In this document: one piece after another, positions 10,949-23,179 of the stretch
How positions within the stretch are numbered: the stretch's first letter is position 1
How the letters are laid out: each line of letters starts with the position of its first letter
NCBI GenBank assembly: GCA_033032865.1
Contig: JAWHQI010000228.1
Span: 3,758,501-3,822,500, forward strand
Source of the DNA: Dactylorhiza incarnata
Lineage: Eukaryota > Streptophyta > Magnoliopsida > Asparagales > Orchidaceae
Reading direction: 5' to 3'
Length of the DNA stretch: 64,000 nt
Notes under the pieces: generated by a model
What the model saw: the letters and a program-made list of their open reading frames with translations, nothing else
The model's database searches: none
What the model was told of the DNA's origin: nothing
Program-made: the position numbers and the translations under genes

Positions 10949-12855
10949 CACCCCCAGACTTACCCGTTTGCACGTCTCGGGCAAACACTCGATCCTATGG
11001 TAGAAAAATGAACATTAAGGAAGCAACTGTGCAGGCGAAACACGATGGGAAGTAAAGACTAACAAGCGTGAAAATGAAGTAGAAAAGATTTTAAAACAAA
11101 GACTATATTTTAAGAACTTCTACAAGTGTAAAATACAAAATACTAATACTCTGCGGTGAATTATTGGTGAATCGTACAGTCACGCCCTAGGGAAAATAGC
11201 GTGAGCTGCTGAGGTGAGCGTTGTTCAAATTGGATCTCAAGAAAGAGCTCTCCAAGAAATCCATCAAGGTCGATGGTGATATGCTTGCCCTTTCACACCT
11301 TCTCCACTGCATGAGACGATCTCATCAAGAATCAGTAGGACTTTTAGGTTAGACTTGGGCTTGGGTTAAGGTACGGTAATGAAGTAGAAGAACGTAGGCT
11401 AAACGCACTCAACCTCTGGAAAATAAACAAAACTCAACCTTAACATCTTCACCTTGGAGCACACTCCCCCAGACTTCATTTAAGCACTATGGTGTGCGCG
11501 AGACTACCACACTTGTGGTTCGATTCTTTTTAGAGATCTTTTACTCCTTTTTTAGATCCATAGAGACATAATTTAGGATCAATCAAGATTTTTTTTTCAA
11601 TCTCATCATTTTTTTCTGCGCGCACACACCACATCACACAACCACATATTTGTTCTCCGCTTCGCACAATCATCATCAATATGTATAAGTTTCAAAGCTT
11701 GACTCTAGTGCATTTTAGGTTAGGATATGGGGCCTTGTTGAACGATTAGTGGAGTTTATCAAATAGGAAAGGTAAGGCTCAACGGGGCTAGCAAAGGATG
11801 ACATTAGGTTGGGAAATCAAAGCTCAACCGGACCAAATGATGGCCTACGTCATGCTCCCAACAAGATCATTCAATGCACTCGTTTTGAAAATAGCTTGGG
11901 GCAAGTTCTTAACCACCGAGCGAGGTCTCCTCTCCTTCCAACTCAAACAACACGAGGCTAACAGCTCTTCTACACTCGACCAAGGGCTACCGCTAGATTC
12001 ACCAAATTCACCGTTTGAGTAGAGTATTAAGTAATTACACAAATGAAGTAAATAAAACTATAACTTTGTAATTAAATCTATTCTACGTGAATTTTTAAGC
12101 TGCGTGAGCGCTCTACTAGTAGCACCGCACGAGTCACATCGTGTTCAGCCACACAATCCTAAACTAACAATCAAACTTCTAAACATAAACATCAAGCACT
12201 TACACGATAATTGCGCACGAGTAAAAATAAAATGCATGTGGTGTGTGTTATGCACTGAGACAATAAATATAAATTTCCTAACACAACATTCTAGCATGCA
12301 TGTGCCTGCGGCGTAAGCAACGGCTCGCTCCCCACAGACTTGAATTGAAACACAAGAAAATATAATCTTTTGAAGCAAACTAAGAGCTGGGTTAAGAGTA
12401 CCTATGCTCCTAAGAGCATGCCAGAAGAGCGGTATAATCCTTCTTCAATGATCTCCTCCCCTTCATCCAATCGAGTTCACACCTGCATAGTTAAAAACAA
12501 AAGCAAAAGCAAACAAAACATAACAGAAATTAAATCAAGCAAACGGAACCGGGTGGTTCCCATGGGTTGTCTCCCAAGGAGCCCTTTTGTTTAACGTCCT
12601 TAAAGGTGGACCAAATACCTGTATTAATCAGTTTATAGAATTGTTCACGCAGAATTAAAAAGAGGAGATCATCCACGTCTACATAGTATTATTACACAAC
12701 CAAATGGAGAAATCAACTATACGTTGATTTAAAATAGTAACTGCAGATAGAAGAAAAAGGTCTGAAGACTCTGTATTAGGGGTGGAAAATAAGTAAGATG
12801 CTCAGCCTCCAACCCCAAATCTCCTCCTTTTTCGCTCTCTTCTTCTCCTCCAGTA
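10949..12855 (-). mobile_element. E unit 1, non-coding part with PPT-like sites
   Basis: No credible protein frame. Next to LTR-a is the polypurine tract, minus-strand AAGTCTGGGGGTG (10949-10961). Similar AAGTCTGGGGG sites recur near 11466 and, weaker, near 12325. Confidence 0.6.
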
Positions 12856-13860
12856 TTATATCTTCAAAGAAAAATGCTTGCCCCCTTGTAACCAATCCTC
12901 AAGAGGAAGCACCAACGATGATGAGGAAACAAGATGTTCCTTCACTGTACCTTCCTCATCCCGCCAGGCTTTCGGCTCCTCCATGCATAAGGTCTGATCA
13001 ACCGGAAGAGGGGCATCCTGCATCCTTGTACATAAAGAAAGGGGGTCATGAAATAAATTGGAAGAAAAACTAAAAGAAATCTCATCTGAGGGGACAATCC
13101 CGTCTTCATCCCCCATGGGGTGCGGCAATGACACACTGATGATATCATCGAAGATTTCGCTAGACTCCAAAGCGCACGCAATGGCCTCCTCTATAACTTG
13201 TACTTCCTCGCACTAGACCGAAGCGGTTGCTTCAGCACAATCAAGGCTGTCCTCCTCCATGAGAGTGGGCACCACATTGCGCAGGTCTGCAACATCCTGC
13301 AAAGTGACCTCAATGATAATATCAGAAACAGATGTAGTTTCGTGTGCAGAGGGAGAAGATGTGCTTCTTAATAGTTCGGGCTCTCTCTCCACACAAGGAT
13401 ACAAGTCCTCGCGAATTGGTATATGAACCGAAGAGGTATGGGGGGTCGCATCAGAGATCGAGTCATGAGGGTCACTGACGTACGTGTCGGTTCCATACCC
13501 TTCGAAAAGTGAAGGTGGGAGTGACACGTAATCAGAGGAAGAAGCTGTGCTCGTAGAATTTGAAGATGGGACGATCCGAATATCCGGCTCATCGTCATCC
13601 GCCAATTCGCGAAGATAAGCTGCACAGTCCTTCAAGGCGTGCTATCTACTTTTGCAAAATAGGCACTGCTTTGCCTGCTTTGCCGACACAAAAGGTGCGG
13701 CAACCATGTAAAGGTGCGATAACGAAGGTGCAGTAGAGTAGCCAAAAGACTTAAGGGCTCCGTACGGTTTCTGAACAACACCATACTCCTTGGGACACCT
13801 ATCACTAGCGTGGGATGTGTCCCCACACCAACGACATTGGATATTCAAATGCGCCCACAT
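12856..13860 (-). pseudogene. E unit 1 gag-like twin zinc-knuckle protein (two stops)
   Basis: One minus-strand frame of about 335 codons starts at MWAHLNIQ (13860), about 100 bp from the PBS. It has two CX2CX4HX4C zinc knuckles: C9, C12, H17, C22 (CRWCGDTSHASDRC) and C66, C69, H74, C79. The rest is acidic, Ser/Asp/Pro-rich and lacks a capsid-like domain. Two nonsense codons interrupt it: TAG between the Cys pair and the His of knuckle 2 (near 13640; unit 2 has Glu there), and TAG near 13213 (unit 2 has Gln). Nucleic-acid binding is inferred from the knuckles. This looks like the surviving nucleocapsid part of a gag, as in gag-only (TR-GAG or LARD-like) elements. No relative with a known function is recognised. 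Confidence 0.6.
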
Positions 13861-13962
13861 GATATAGAAGAAGAAAATAGCAAGAAAAGGAATAAATTAA
13901 AAAGAATAAAAGACTCACTCAAAAATAATCGACTCACAAACAACATCTCATCACGCCTGCAT

Positions 13963-13980
13963 TCCCCGGCAACGACGCCA
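13963..13980 (-). other. Primer-binding site of E unit 1 (tRNA-Asp)
   Basis: Minus strand TGGCGTCGTTGCCGGGGA, one mismatch from the tRNA-Asp complement TGGCGCCGTTGCCGGGGA, adjacent to LTR-b. Confidence 0.85.
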
Positions 13981-13986
13981 AAAACT

Positions 13987-15539
13987 TGATGCGCTAAATT
14001 TGGCACTGCTAATTAGTAGGCATGGAATGCGATACGACGGCAGTGCACCGGTCGCTCAAGTAATAAAAATGGGAAGTTATCCCCAAGTATCGATCTCTCA
14101 AGGAATGCAGGATGTGGTGATAAGAAAATAGAGTGAGGCGATTGTTATGACGAGTGAAAGAAAGTAAAAAAAACAAGGGCTTTGTGATGGGTGATCTAGA
14201 CTATTGCAGAAATAAGAGATGCGGGTCAAAACTCCGCTTCGCACGGCGAGATGGATGCAACGGCCGCGATGCCGTGCTTCGGAAGGCGCGTGGACGGAAA
14301 GTAACTGTGATGATTGAGGGTCGCACACACCTCTTCGCAAAGTGGGGGTGAGTGCAGCGGCCGCGATGCCGTGCTTCGGTATGTGGGTGAAATGGCTACA
14401 GTGCGGGGTTTTGATGAGGGTCGAAAGCACCTCTTCACTCTCACCTCTAGCTTTTGCTAGAGTGAGCTAGCTAGAACATGTGTGTGGAAGTGGAGTGGAG
14501 TGGGTGTAAGCGGACGCAACACAGAGCAATACAAAGGAGATTATGGAAACACCAAATAATTCATTCATAGACAAACAAATCATTCAAGTTCATTACACAA
14601 ATATTCATCTAGTTATATAAGATAAGTTAAGAGAAAACCACTCAAGAAGGAGAGCCGTCGGTCACGGCAGGAATAGCGGGTTGTCAATCCGCTTCCGAAC
14701 TCGGTCGAGGGTTGCTTCCGGTGCCGGATATCTGTCACTTTCTCCGGTGATATTCCACATTCTCCGCAACAACTAGAAGAACACTCGCTAGGAAAGCTTT
14801 GCTGATGGCCGGAAGGGCACCCGATGGTAGAGAAACAACTCTTGGTCGCCGGAGGAGTCTCCCGGATGATCGGAATGGAATGAGGATGAAGATGGAATGG
14901 AAATCGCCCAAAAACGGCGGAAGAATCACGCCCCCGTCTGTCTCTCTGACCTAAAATCGTGAGCAGGGCTATAAATAGGCGCTGGAATAAACAGTGCGCA
15001 CGCCCAGTGACGCACGATCAGGTGATCGTGCGCACAGAAAGCTGGTGATCGTGCGCACTGTGCCCGAAATCCTGTAAAACAAACTGCAGAAAAATATAAA
15101 GCGCACGACCGTGCGCACGATCGTTTGTAGCAAACGCACGACCAAAATCCGAAGCTTTTTTTGGGCAGCAGATGACTGCGCACGACCATAGGCGCACGAT
15201 CAACTGATCGTGCGTGAAGGAAACGCACGATTAGTGGCATTTCAGGCAGAAATTTCCCCTAAACAAGCTCCGAACGACGCAGGACCCATGAACCTGCATG
15301 AAAACTCAAACATACCCACTGGGGCATAGAAACAAAGCTCCCCAGCGACATAAAATATGCACCAAAAATAATAAAAGGGGAGCATCCAAGATAACACACA
15401 GAATAAGGCTTTGGAAGGTACTATCTACGCAATTGAACTACTAATCTAATATGAGCGATAATCCCCCTAATATGCAGTACCTATGCATGATAATAAGCCT
15501 AAATGAGTCCTAAAACATGTATATAATGGAGACTCATCA
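13987..15539 (-). repeat. E LTR-b (shared central LTR)
   Basis: 1553 bp, same length as LTR-a with scattered substitutions. It serves as 3' LTR of unit 2 and 5' LTR of unit 1. It contains the GCACGATCA palindrome cluster at about 15011-15230. Confidence 0.92.
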
Positions 15540-17308
15540 CACCCCCAGACTTACCCGTTTGCACGTCTCGGGCAAACACTCGATCCTATGGTAGAAAAAT
15601 GAACGTTAAGGAAGCAACTGTGCAGGCGAAACACGATGAGAAGTAAAGACTAACGAGCGTGAAAATAAAGTTGAAAAGATTTTAAAACAAAGACTATATT
15701 TTAAGAACTTCTACAAGTGTAAAATACAAAATACTAATACTCTGCGGTGAATTATTGGTGAATCGTACAGTCACGCCCTAGGGAAAATAGCGTGAGCTGC
15801 TGAGGTGAGCGTTGTTCAAATTGGATCTCAAGAAAGAGCTCTCCAAGAAATCCATCAAGGTCGATGGTCATATGCTTGCCCTTTCACACCTTCTCCACTG
15901 CATGAGACGATCTCATCAAGAATCAGTAGGACTTTTAGGTTAGACTTGGGCTTGGGTTAAGGTACGGTAATGAAGTAGAAGAACGTAGGCTAAACGCACT
16001 CAACCTCCGGAAAATAAACAAAACTCAACCTTAACATCTTCACCTTGGAGCACACTCCCCCAGACTTCATTTAAGCACTATGGTGTGCGCGAGACTACCA
16101 CACTTGGGATTCGATTCTTTTTAGAGATATTTTACTCCTTATTTAGATCCATAGAGACATAATTTAGGATCAATCAAGATTTTTTTTTTCAATCTCATCA
16201 TTTTTTTCTGCGCGCACACACCACATCACACAGCCACATATTTGTTCTCCGCTTCGCACAATCATCATCAATATGTATAAGTTTCAAAGCTTGACTCTAG
16301 TGCGTTTTAGGTTAGGATATGGGGCCTTGGTGAACGATTAGTGGAGTTTAACAAATAGGAAAGGTAAGGCTCAACGAGGCTAGCAAAGGATGACGTTAGG
16401 TTGGGAAATCAAAGCTCAACCGAACCAAATGCTGGCCTACGTCATGCTCCCAACAAGATCATTCAACGCAATCATTTTGAAGATAGCTTGGGGCAAGTTC
16501 TTAACCACCGAGCGAGGTCTCCTCTCCTTCCAACTCAAACAACACGAGGCTAAAAACTCTTCTACACTCGACCAAGGGCTGTCGCTAGATTCACCAAATT
16601 CACCGTTTGAGTAGAGTATTAAGTAATTACACAAATGAAGTAAATAAAACTATAACTTTGTAGTTAAATCTATTCTACGTGAATTTTTAAGCTGCGCGAG
16701 CGCTCTATTAGTAGCACCGCACGGGTCACATCGTGTTCAGCCACACAATCCTAAACTAACAATCAAACTTCTAAACATATACATCAAGCACTTACACGAT
16801 AATTGCGCACGAGTAAAAATAAAATGCATGTGGTGTGTGTTATGCACTGAGACAATAAATATAAATTTCCTAACACAACATTCTAGCATGCATGTGCGTG
16901 CGGCGTAAGCAATGGCTCGCTCCCCCCAGACTTGAATTGAAACACAAGAAAATATAATCTTTTGAAGGAAACTAAGAGCTGGGTTAAGAGTACCTATGCT
17001 CCTAAGAGCATGCATGCCAGAAGAGCGGTATAATCCTTCTTCAATGATCTCCTCCTCTTCATCCAATCGAGTTCACACCTGCATAGTTAAAAACAAAAGC
17101 AAAAGCAAACAAAACATAACAGAAATTTAATCAAGCAAACGGAACCGGGTGGTTCCCATGGGTTTTCTCCCAAGAAGCCCTTTTGTTTAACGTCCTTAAA
17201 GGTGGACCAAATACCTGTATTAATCAGTTTATAGAATTGTTCATGCAGAATTAAAAAGAGGAGATCATCCACGTCTACATAGTATTATTACACAACCAAA
17301 TGGAGAAA
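15540..17308 (-). mobile_element. E unit 2, non-coding part
   Basis: Near-identical to unit 1. PPT next to LTR-b at about 15540-15552, with further AAGTCTGGGGG-type sites near 16057 and 16924. Confidence 0.6.
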
Positions 17309-18454
17309 TCAACTATACGTTGATTTAAAATAGTAACTGCAGAAAGAAGAAAAAGGTCCGAAGACTCTGTAGTAGGGGTGGAAAATAAGTAAGATGCTCA
17401 GCGTCCAACCCCAAATCTCCTCCTTTTTCGCTCTCTTCTTCTCCTCCAGTATTATATCTTCAAAGAAAAAACACTTGCCCCCTTGTAACCAATCCTCAAG
17501 AGGAAGCACCAACGATGATGAGGAAACAAGATGTTCCTTCACTGTACCTTCCTCATCCCGCCAGGCTTTCGGCTCCTCAATGCATAAGGTCTGATCAACC
17601 GGAAGAGGGGCATCCTGCATCCTTGTACATAAAGAAAGGGGGTCAGGAAATAAATTGGAAGAAAAACTGAAAGAAATCTCATCTGAGGGGACAATCCCGG
17701 CTTCATCCCCCATGGGGTGCGGCAATGACACACTGATGATATCATCGATGATTTCGCTAGACTCCAAAGCACACGCAATGGCCTCCTCTTAACTTGGACT
17801 TCCTCGCACTGGATCGAAGCGGTTGCTTCAGCACAATCAAGGCTGTCCTCCTCTATGAGAGTGGGCACCACATTGCGCAGGTCTGCAACATCCTGCAAAG
17901 TGACCTCAATGATAATATCAGAAACAGATGTAGTTTCATGTGCAGTGGGAGAAGACGTGCTTCTTAAGAGTTCGGGCTCTCTCTCCACACAAGGGTACAA
18001 GTCCTCACGAAGTGGTATATGAACCGAAGAGGTATGGGGGGTCGCATCAAAAATCGAGTCATGAGGGTCACTAACGTACGTGTCAGTCATACCCTTCGAA
18101 AAGTGAAGGTGGAAGTGACACGTAATCAGAGGAAGAAGCTGTGCTCGCAGAATTTGAAGATGGGACGATCCGGATATCTGTCTCATCGTCTTCCGCCAAT
18201 TCGCGAAGATAAGTTGCACAGTCCTTCAAGGCGTGCTCTCTACTTTTGCAAAAAATGCACTGCTTTGCCGGCTTTGCCGGCACAAAAGGTGCGGCAGCCG
18301 TGTAAAGGTGCGATAACGAAGGTGCAGTAGAGTAGCCAAAAGACTTATGGGCTCCGTACGGTTTCTGAACAACACCATACTCCTTGGGACACCTATCAAT
18401 AGCGTGAAATGTGTCCCCACACCAACGACATCGGATATTCAAATGCGCCCACAT
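17309..18454 (-). pseudogene. E unit 2 twin zinc-knuckle protein (frameshifted)
   Basis: Second copy of the unit 1 gene. Both knuckles are intact here (CRWCGDTFHAIDRC and CIFCKSREHALKDC), and neither unit 1 stop is present. Instead it is broken by a small deletion near 18089 (unit 1 has extra bases at the equivalent site) and by another indel near 17790. A length change in an A-run near 17465 alters the C-terminus. The two copies were therefore inactivated by different mutations after duplication, and together they show the parent frame was once open. Confidence 0.6.
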
Positions 18455-18556
18455 GATATAGAAGAAGAAAATAGCATGAAAAGGAATAAATTAAAAAGAA
18501 TAAAAGACTCACTCGAAAATAATCGACTCACAAACAACATCTCATCACGCCTGCAT

Positions 18557-18574
18557 TCCCCAGCAACGGCGCCA
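18557..18574 (-). other. Primer-binding site of E unit 2 (tRNA-Asp)
   Basis: Minus strand TGGCGCCGTTGCTGGGGA, one mismatch to the tRNA-Asp complement, next to LTR-c. Confidence 0.85.
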
Positions 18575-18580
18575 AAAACT

Positions 18581-19204
18581 TGATGCGCTAAATTCGGCAC
18601 TGCTAATTAGCAGGCACGGAATGCGATACGATGACAGTGCACCGGTCGCTCAAGTAATAAAAATGGGAAGTTATCCCCAAGTATCGATCTCTCAAGGAAT
18701 GCAGGATGTGGTGATAAGAAAATAGAGTGAGGCGATTGTTATGACAAGTGAAAGAAAGTAAACAAACATGGGCTTTATGATGGGTGATCTAGACTATTGC
18801 AGAAATAAGAGATGCGGGTCAAAACTCCGCTTCGCAAGGCGAGATGGATGCAACAGCCGCGATGCCGTGCTTCGGAAGGCGCGTGGACGGAAAGTAACTG
18901 TGACGATTGAGGGTTGCACACCCCTAAACAAGCTCCGAACGACGCAGGACCCATGAACCTGCATGAAAACTCAAACATACCCGCTGGGGCATAGAAACAA
19001 AGCTCCCCAGCGGCATAAAATATGCACCAAAAAGAATAAAAGGGGAGCATCCAAGATAACACACAGAATAAGGCTTTGGAAGGTACTATCTACGCAATTG
19101 AACTACTAATCTAATATGAGCGATAATCCATCTAATATGCAGTACCTATGCATGATAATAAGCCTAAATGAGTCCTAAAACATGTATATAATGGAGACTC
19201 ATCA
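18581..19204 (-). repeat. E LTR-c, internally deleted
   Basis: It matches the first roughly 340 bp and last roughly 280 bp of LTR-a; about 930 bp are missing at 18924/18925. The deleted part includes the palindrome cluster and the TATA motif. The right end abuts TSD GGCAT. Confidence 0.88.
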
Positions 19205-19209
19205 GGCAT

Positions 19210-20912
19210 ACGATTAAAGATTGTCTTCAATGTCTAATTCTAATTTCAAATTTTGTAAATATTGTTTTATCATGTCATCCCTTGACCATAATCTGATTAT
19301 GCGTAATGAAATAGTCAATAGAAAATTGTGTATGATTGCCTAACATGCCTCTAAGTATGAGTAATATTTTATGCTAATCAATGATTCATACACTCACTAT
19401 TTTGGTAATCTACATGTGCTCATAATCTTAGTCTTGCATAATTGTTTAGTGTAATAGTTTATAGCATATTAAATTGTATGTCTAAATTACCTACACAGTC
19501 TTTTAAACAATAAATTTCTTGCACACATAGAAGTGTTATTTCAATAATGGTAATGTTTGCAACAACAAGTGAATTCAGAGACCTTTGGCCCAAACTTTAA
19601 AAATATAATGAAATAATTTGCCAAAGATAACTCCACCAAGCACTACTCACCCTCCTGATAAGTCTTAATGTGCATTGTGAAGTTGAGCACCTTGGAAAGA
19701 ATTGTAAAGTGTCTTGTGCAAACACATTCTTCTTTTTCACTTCAATTTGTACACCGGATCACTACAAATATTTTTTTTATTAAAATGCTTATGTGTTCCC
19801 CAATCAATACTTCGCTCCCTGATAAGTCTTAATGAGCATTGTGTGGGCAAAGCACCTTGGTAGTTGTACTCCATTTATGTGCTTTGAAATTTTATTTTAA
19901 AATTGATGTGTGAAAGTAATTATAAGATTACAATCTTAATATTGTTGTTACTATTTCATTACATATGTCATGTGTTTTGATTATTTCACTTGTATACTTT
20001 TATAAAAACACCTTATGCGCACATCATTGTTTTTCATAAAGCTTCTACTCATGAGATTTGGATCCTAATGCAAAATTACAAAATTCTCTACAAACTTAAG
20101 TAAAAGCACTAGATTGCAATGCATGATTTCTACAATATTTTCTTTACTTGAAATATGAATTGGTTACATTGTAGCTATTATCTTCTTGAATATGTTGAAT
20201 CATGCTTTCCTATTAGTTATGGAAATTTTCAAAGTTAAATGCTCAAATGTGAAGAGTCTAGACATATTGTTGGAATGATCAAACTATTACCAAAATCTTA
20301 ATCTTAGTTATTTTGTTTTGTTTTTCCGCATTCCTAATTTGATCATGTGTATTTTTACCATGCTTTCTCATGATTACTTGTACAGTTTTTTTTCACTTGT
20401 GTTTGTCAAAATATAGTGCATTTCTTCCAACAATTTCTAAAAAAAATCACTTTGAAAAGCAAGTTGTAGAATTCCTTTGGCAAAACAAAAAAATGGAATG
20501 TTATTCTTTCACTTTTATCATATCTTTTTCCGCTGTGCTACTCTCTCCCTTAGCTCGATCATGATTTACTTTATGTTTAAACAAAACTCTTAATCCTTTC
20601 TTAGTTATGTCCCAACTTTTGTCTTCTTTATTCTAGTTTTGTTTCACTCCACCCACTTTTGCTAATAACAAAAGGGGGAGAATAAAATGATAAATCGTAA
20701 TGATTAAAGGAGTAGGATTCACTAGATTAAGGGGGAACATGAATCTAGTCTATGGGAGCATACTCTAAGGGGGAGCACTTATGTAGGGAGAGCATAATTT
20801 AACAATCTATAATTCTTATTATTGTCTCAACATTGCTTAGTGTCATATATCATTCTAAAAACACATCTCTCTTATATATGAATCTGATTTATCTCTATTG
20901 GATTTGTTATTA
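19210..20912 (+). mobile_element. Element D internal region, right part, non-coding
   Basis: AT-rich, no protein frame recognised. A 17-mer CTGATAAGTCTTAATG plus following GCATTGTG occurs twice (near 19655 and 19820). Towards the 3' end lie several PPT-like runs: AAAGGGGGAG (20671), AAGGGGGAA (20729) and AAGGGGGAGC (20767), a pattern typical of Sirevirus-like elements. Confidence 0.55.
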
Positions 20913-20927
20913 TCAAAAGGGGAAAAT
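20913..20927 (+). other. Polypurine tract of D
   Basis: ATCAAAAGGGGAAAAT just before the 3' LTR. Confidence 0.7.
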
Positions 20928-22101
20928 TGTTGGAACATGGTTTTACGCATCACTTTGATTTGAGAATAACAAATCCTACTTGTATTTGATATTATTTTCC
21001 ATTGTGTTTTTAGCATGTAGGTTTGAACAAAGATGATACTAGGTTGTTGTTGTTGGTCTGGATTTGCTCATAAGATGAAAAGAATGGAAGAGAGCTAACG
21101 CCCGACGTTAACTCTTAACGCCGACATTGACTTTCGTTCCCACCAAGATGAAAATGGCATGGAGGGAAGCTGCCATGATTGTAGGAGTATTTTGGGAATT
21201 ATTTGACTCAACGCCAAGCGTTAGACTCAATGCCAGCGTTAAGGTTGCCTAAAATGAATGTTTCCAAAGATGTAGAATCTCCTTCCTATTTTTAACATCC
21301 GACACATCAAAACATTTCTATACTGGGTCAACGCCTAGCGTTAGCCTTAACCCCGACATTAGCTTCCAGTCCTATAAATAGGTAGATTTCATCTTTTTCA
21401 ATAACCAATGCCAAGGAGCCCTATTCCCCCACTCTGGATTACTTATGAGGGCCGTATTTTCATACCACAAAGGATCTCCCACTCAATTTCAAAAGGAGGA
21501 ATCAAAGGAGGCTTGGATCAACACGATAACTCAACGTGAAGAACGCACGCTTAGACTTCAACAATCTTCAGCGATTCTTCGTCATCTCCTTCAGATTACC
21601 TCATAGGGAGTTTTCATATTTGTCTTTTGTATTTTATCTTTATAATTGGTTTGTAAATTCGCCTCCGGTTGGCGACTAGGTCTGGGTAGGACATAGGAAG
21701 AAATTCGCCTCGTGTTGGCGACTGGGTCATGGGAGTAGATCTAGGGGGTGCTCGAGGCCTTTATGTGGATAGAAGGGCTAGAGCAGCTTGAGCCGTATCT
21801 GGGGAGAGATCGGCTAAAGCCAACTGGTTCTTAGTGAGAAGAGTCGGTATAGAAAACAAAAAGAGTATTTCATATTTTGCCTTGGATTTTTAGCATCATA
21901 GAAATCAGTTTTTTAATCAATTTTATAAATGATAATCATGTCTTTTCTTGTTTAATAAAATTGATTTCATTTCTAATTTCTATCTCTTTAATTTTGATAT
22001 AGTCTACTTCTTATAAAATCGCAAATGTTTTCTATAAAAGATTAAAGTTTTCTAAAACCCTTATTCACCCACCCCCTCTAAGGGCGCCTCAAGATCCAAC
22101 A
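20928..22101 (+). repeat. Element D 3' LTR
   Basis: 1174 bp, TGTTGGAACATGG to GATCCAACA. Upstream of a TATAAATA box (21373-21380) it carries repeated AACG-N5-CGTT palindromes (near 21098, 21210 and 21330). It is the reference copy for the truncated 5' LTR and for the inverted fragment at 2760. Confidence 0.92.
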
Positions 22102-23160
22102 ATAATGTGCCACCCCATTTCGAAAAGGTATCATCAAGGGATACACCTTTCATGTTGAGCCCAAGGTACAGATCTAAGCCTAACCAATCTAAAATTGGGT
22201 TTGAACCCAGCAGAGTGAATCTGGACAGCAAGCTGTCCTGTACATACGCCAAATTATTTTCTGCCCAGCCATTTTTGATTTCACTTTGCCGGAGCTACAA
22301 AACTCCCCAGAAAACCCATAAACACTCATTGGAAAGGTCTTTCCGAGGGCTACAACTTTCGTGTTGAGCCCAAGACCTGAATGTGGCAAGATCATGCCTA
22401 AACATAGGCTTGAAGTATTTCAGGTGTAGGAAATAGATTTTTGTCTAAATATTATAAACTCTGCACGGATCTTAAGAAAGATGAACCGCATCTGTTCATC
22501 TTCTTCCTCCAGCACACAAATATATTATTTCTCCTTCTCTCCTCCAATACTCCCTCATTTGACCACTGTTCTTCACGAAATCAACTCTTACGACTTCGTA
22601 TTGAAGAGAAGTGTAGATTGAAGAAATTTTCTCAGCGAAGGACGGACTAGAACCGAAGCTCTAGCGTGGTCTCTTCCTAGAAAACTCCATTAAACTCACC
22701 AAGGTCAAGCTCTTTTGAGCCGACTTCTCTCCTAAATCAGATCTAAAGTTCTAGCACCAAGTGAGAGGCGGCGAAAGTCACCTAATTTCGGACCATGGAT
22801 CACGTTTGTCTTCTTGGCGGCATGGTGGCGGTCGGTCAAGCTACAAATCCCAAGTTTTGTTCTTCCAAGGAGAAAGGGGTCTGGTTAGCTTCTTGAGGTG
22901 TGAGGAAGAGGAAGAAAAAATGATCAACCTTTTAGGGTGAGGAATGAGGTTCAAAGTTTAAGGGAGGAGAGAGAAAATGGTGGCTGATTTGACTCTTATT
23001 AATGGAAAAGATACCTTTCGTGCTCTAGATTGGACAACACCTCCACATGTCGCTATCCTATAGGACCTCCTTAATTACAAGACATAAAATAGTATATAAT
23101 AACCCAAAAGTATCTTATCCGGTCAGCACACATCCCGAAATGCCAAAAGAATCAAAAAAA
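22102..23160. other. Unresolved, probably old retroelement LTR DNA
   Basis: No credible protein frame. A phrase close to ACACCTTTCATGTTGAGCCC occurs twice, near 22145 and 22355, with changes, suggesting an internal duplication. The composition resembles other plant LTR DNA but I cannot assign it to a family. Confidence 0.3.
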
Positions 23161-23179
23161 TCTTTACAGGGCCGATACT

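Larger units (their letters stand above)
9396..19204 (-). mobile_element. Element E: two-unit tandem LTR retrotransposon (gypsy-like, tRNA-Asp primed)
   Basis: Layout in plus coordinates: LTR-a 9396-10948, unit 1 10949-13986, LTR-b 13987-15539, unit 2 15540-18580, LTR-c 18581-19204 (internally deleted). The outermost ends are flanked by a perfect TSD GGCAT (9391-9395, 19205-19209). Orientation is minus, because both units carry a tRNA-Asp PBS next to LTR-b and LTR-c and the only protein frame reads minus. LTR-a and LTR-b have the same length, and the two units are near-identical (3038 and 3041 bp). A shared central LTR with a single outer TSD fits unequal recombination between the LTRs of sister copies at one locus. 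No protease, RT or integrase was seen, so E is non-autonomous. The PBS type suggests Tat/Athila-like relatives. Confidence 0.9.

Noticed and set aside
9396..19204. E as a plus-strand element with 5' LTR at 9396
   Set aside because: Both tRNA-Asp PBS copies, the PPT and the zinc-knuckle frame all read on the minus strand.
22102..23160. Host gene near 22441-22650
   Set aside because: Short frame without recognisable domain, splice or neighbour support.
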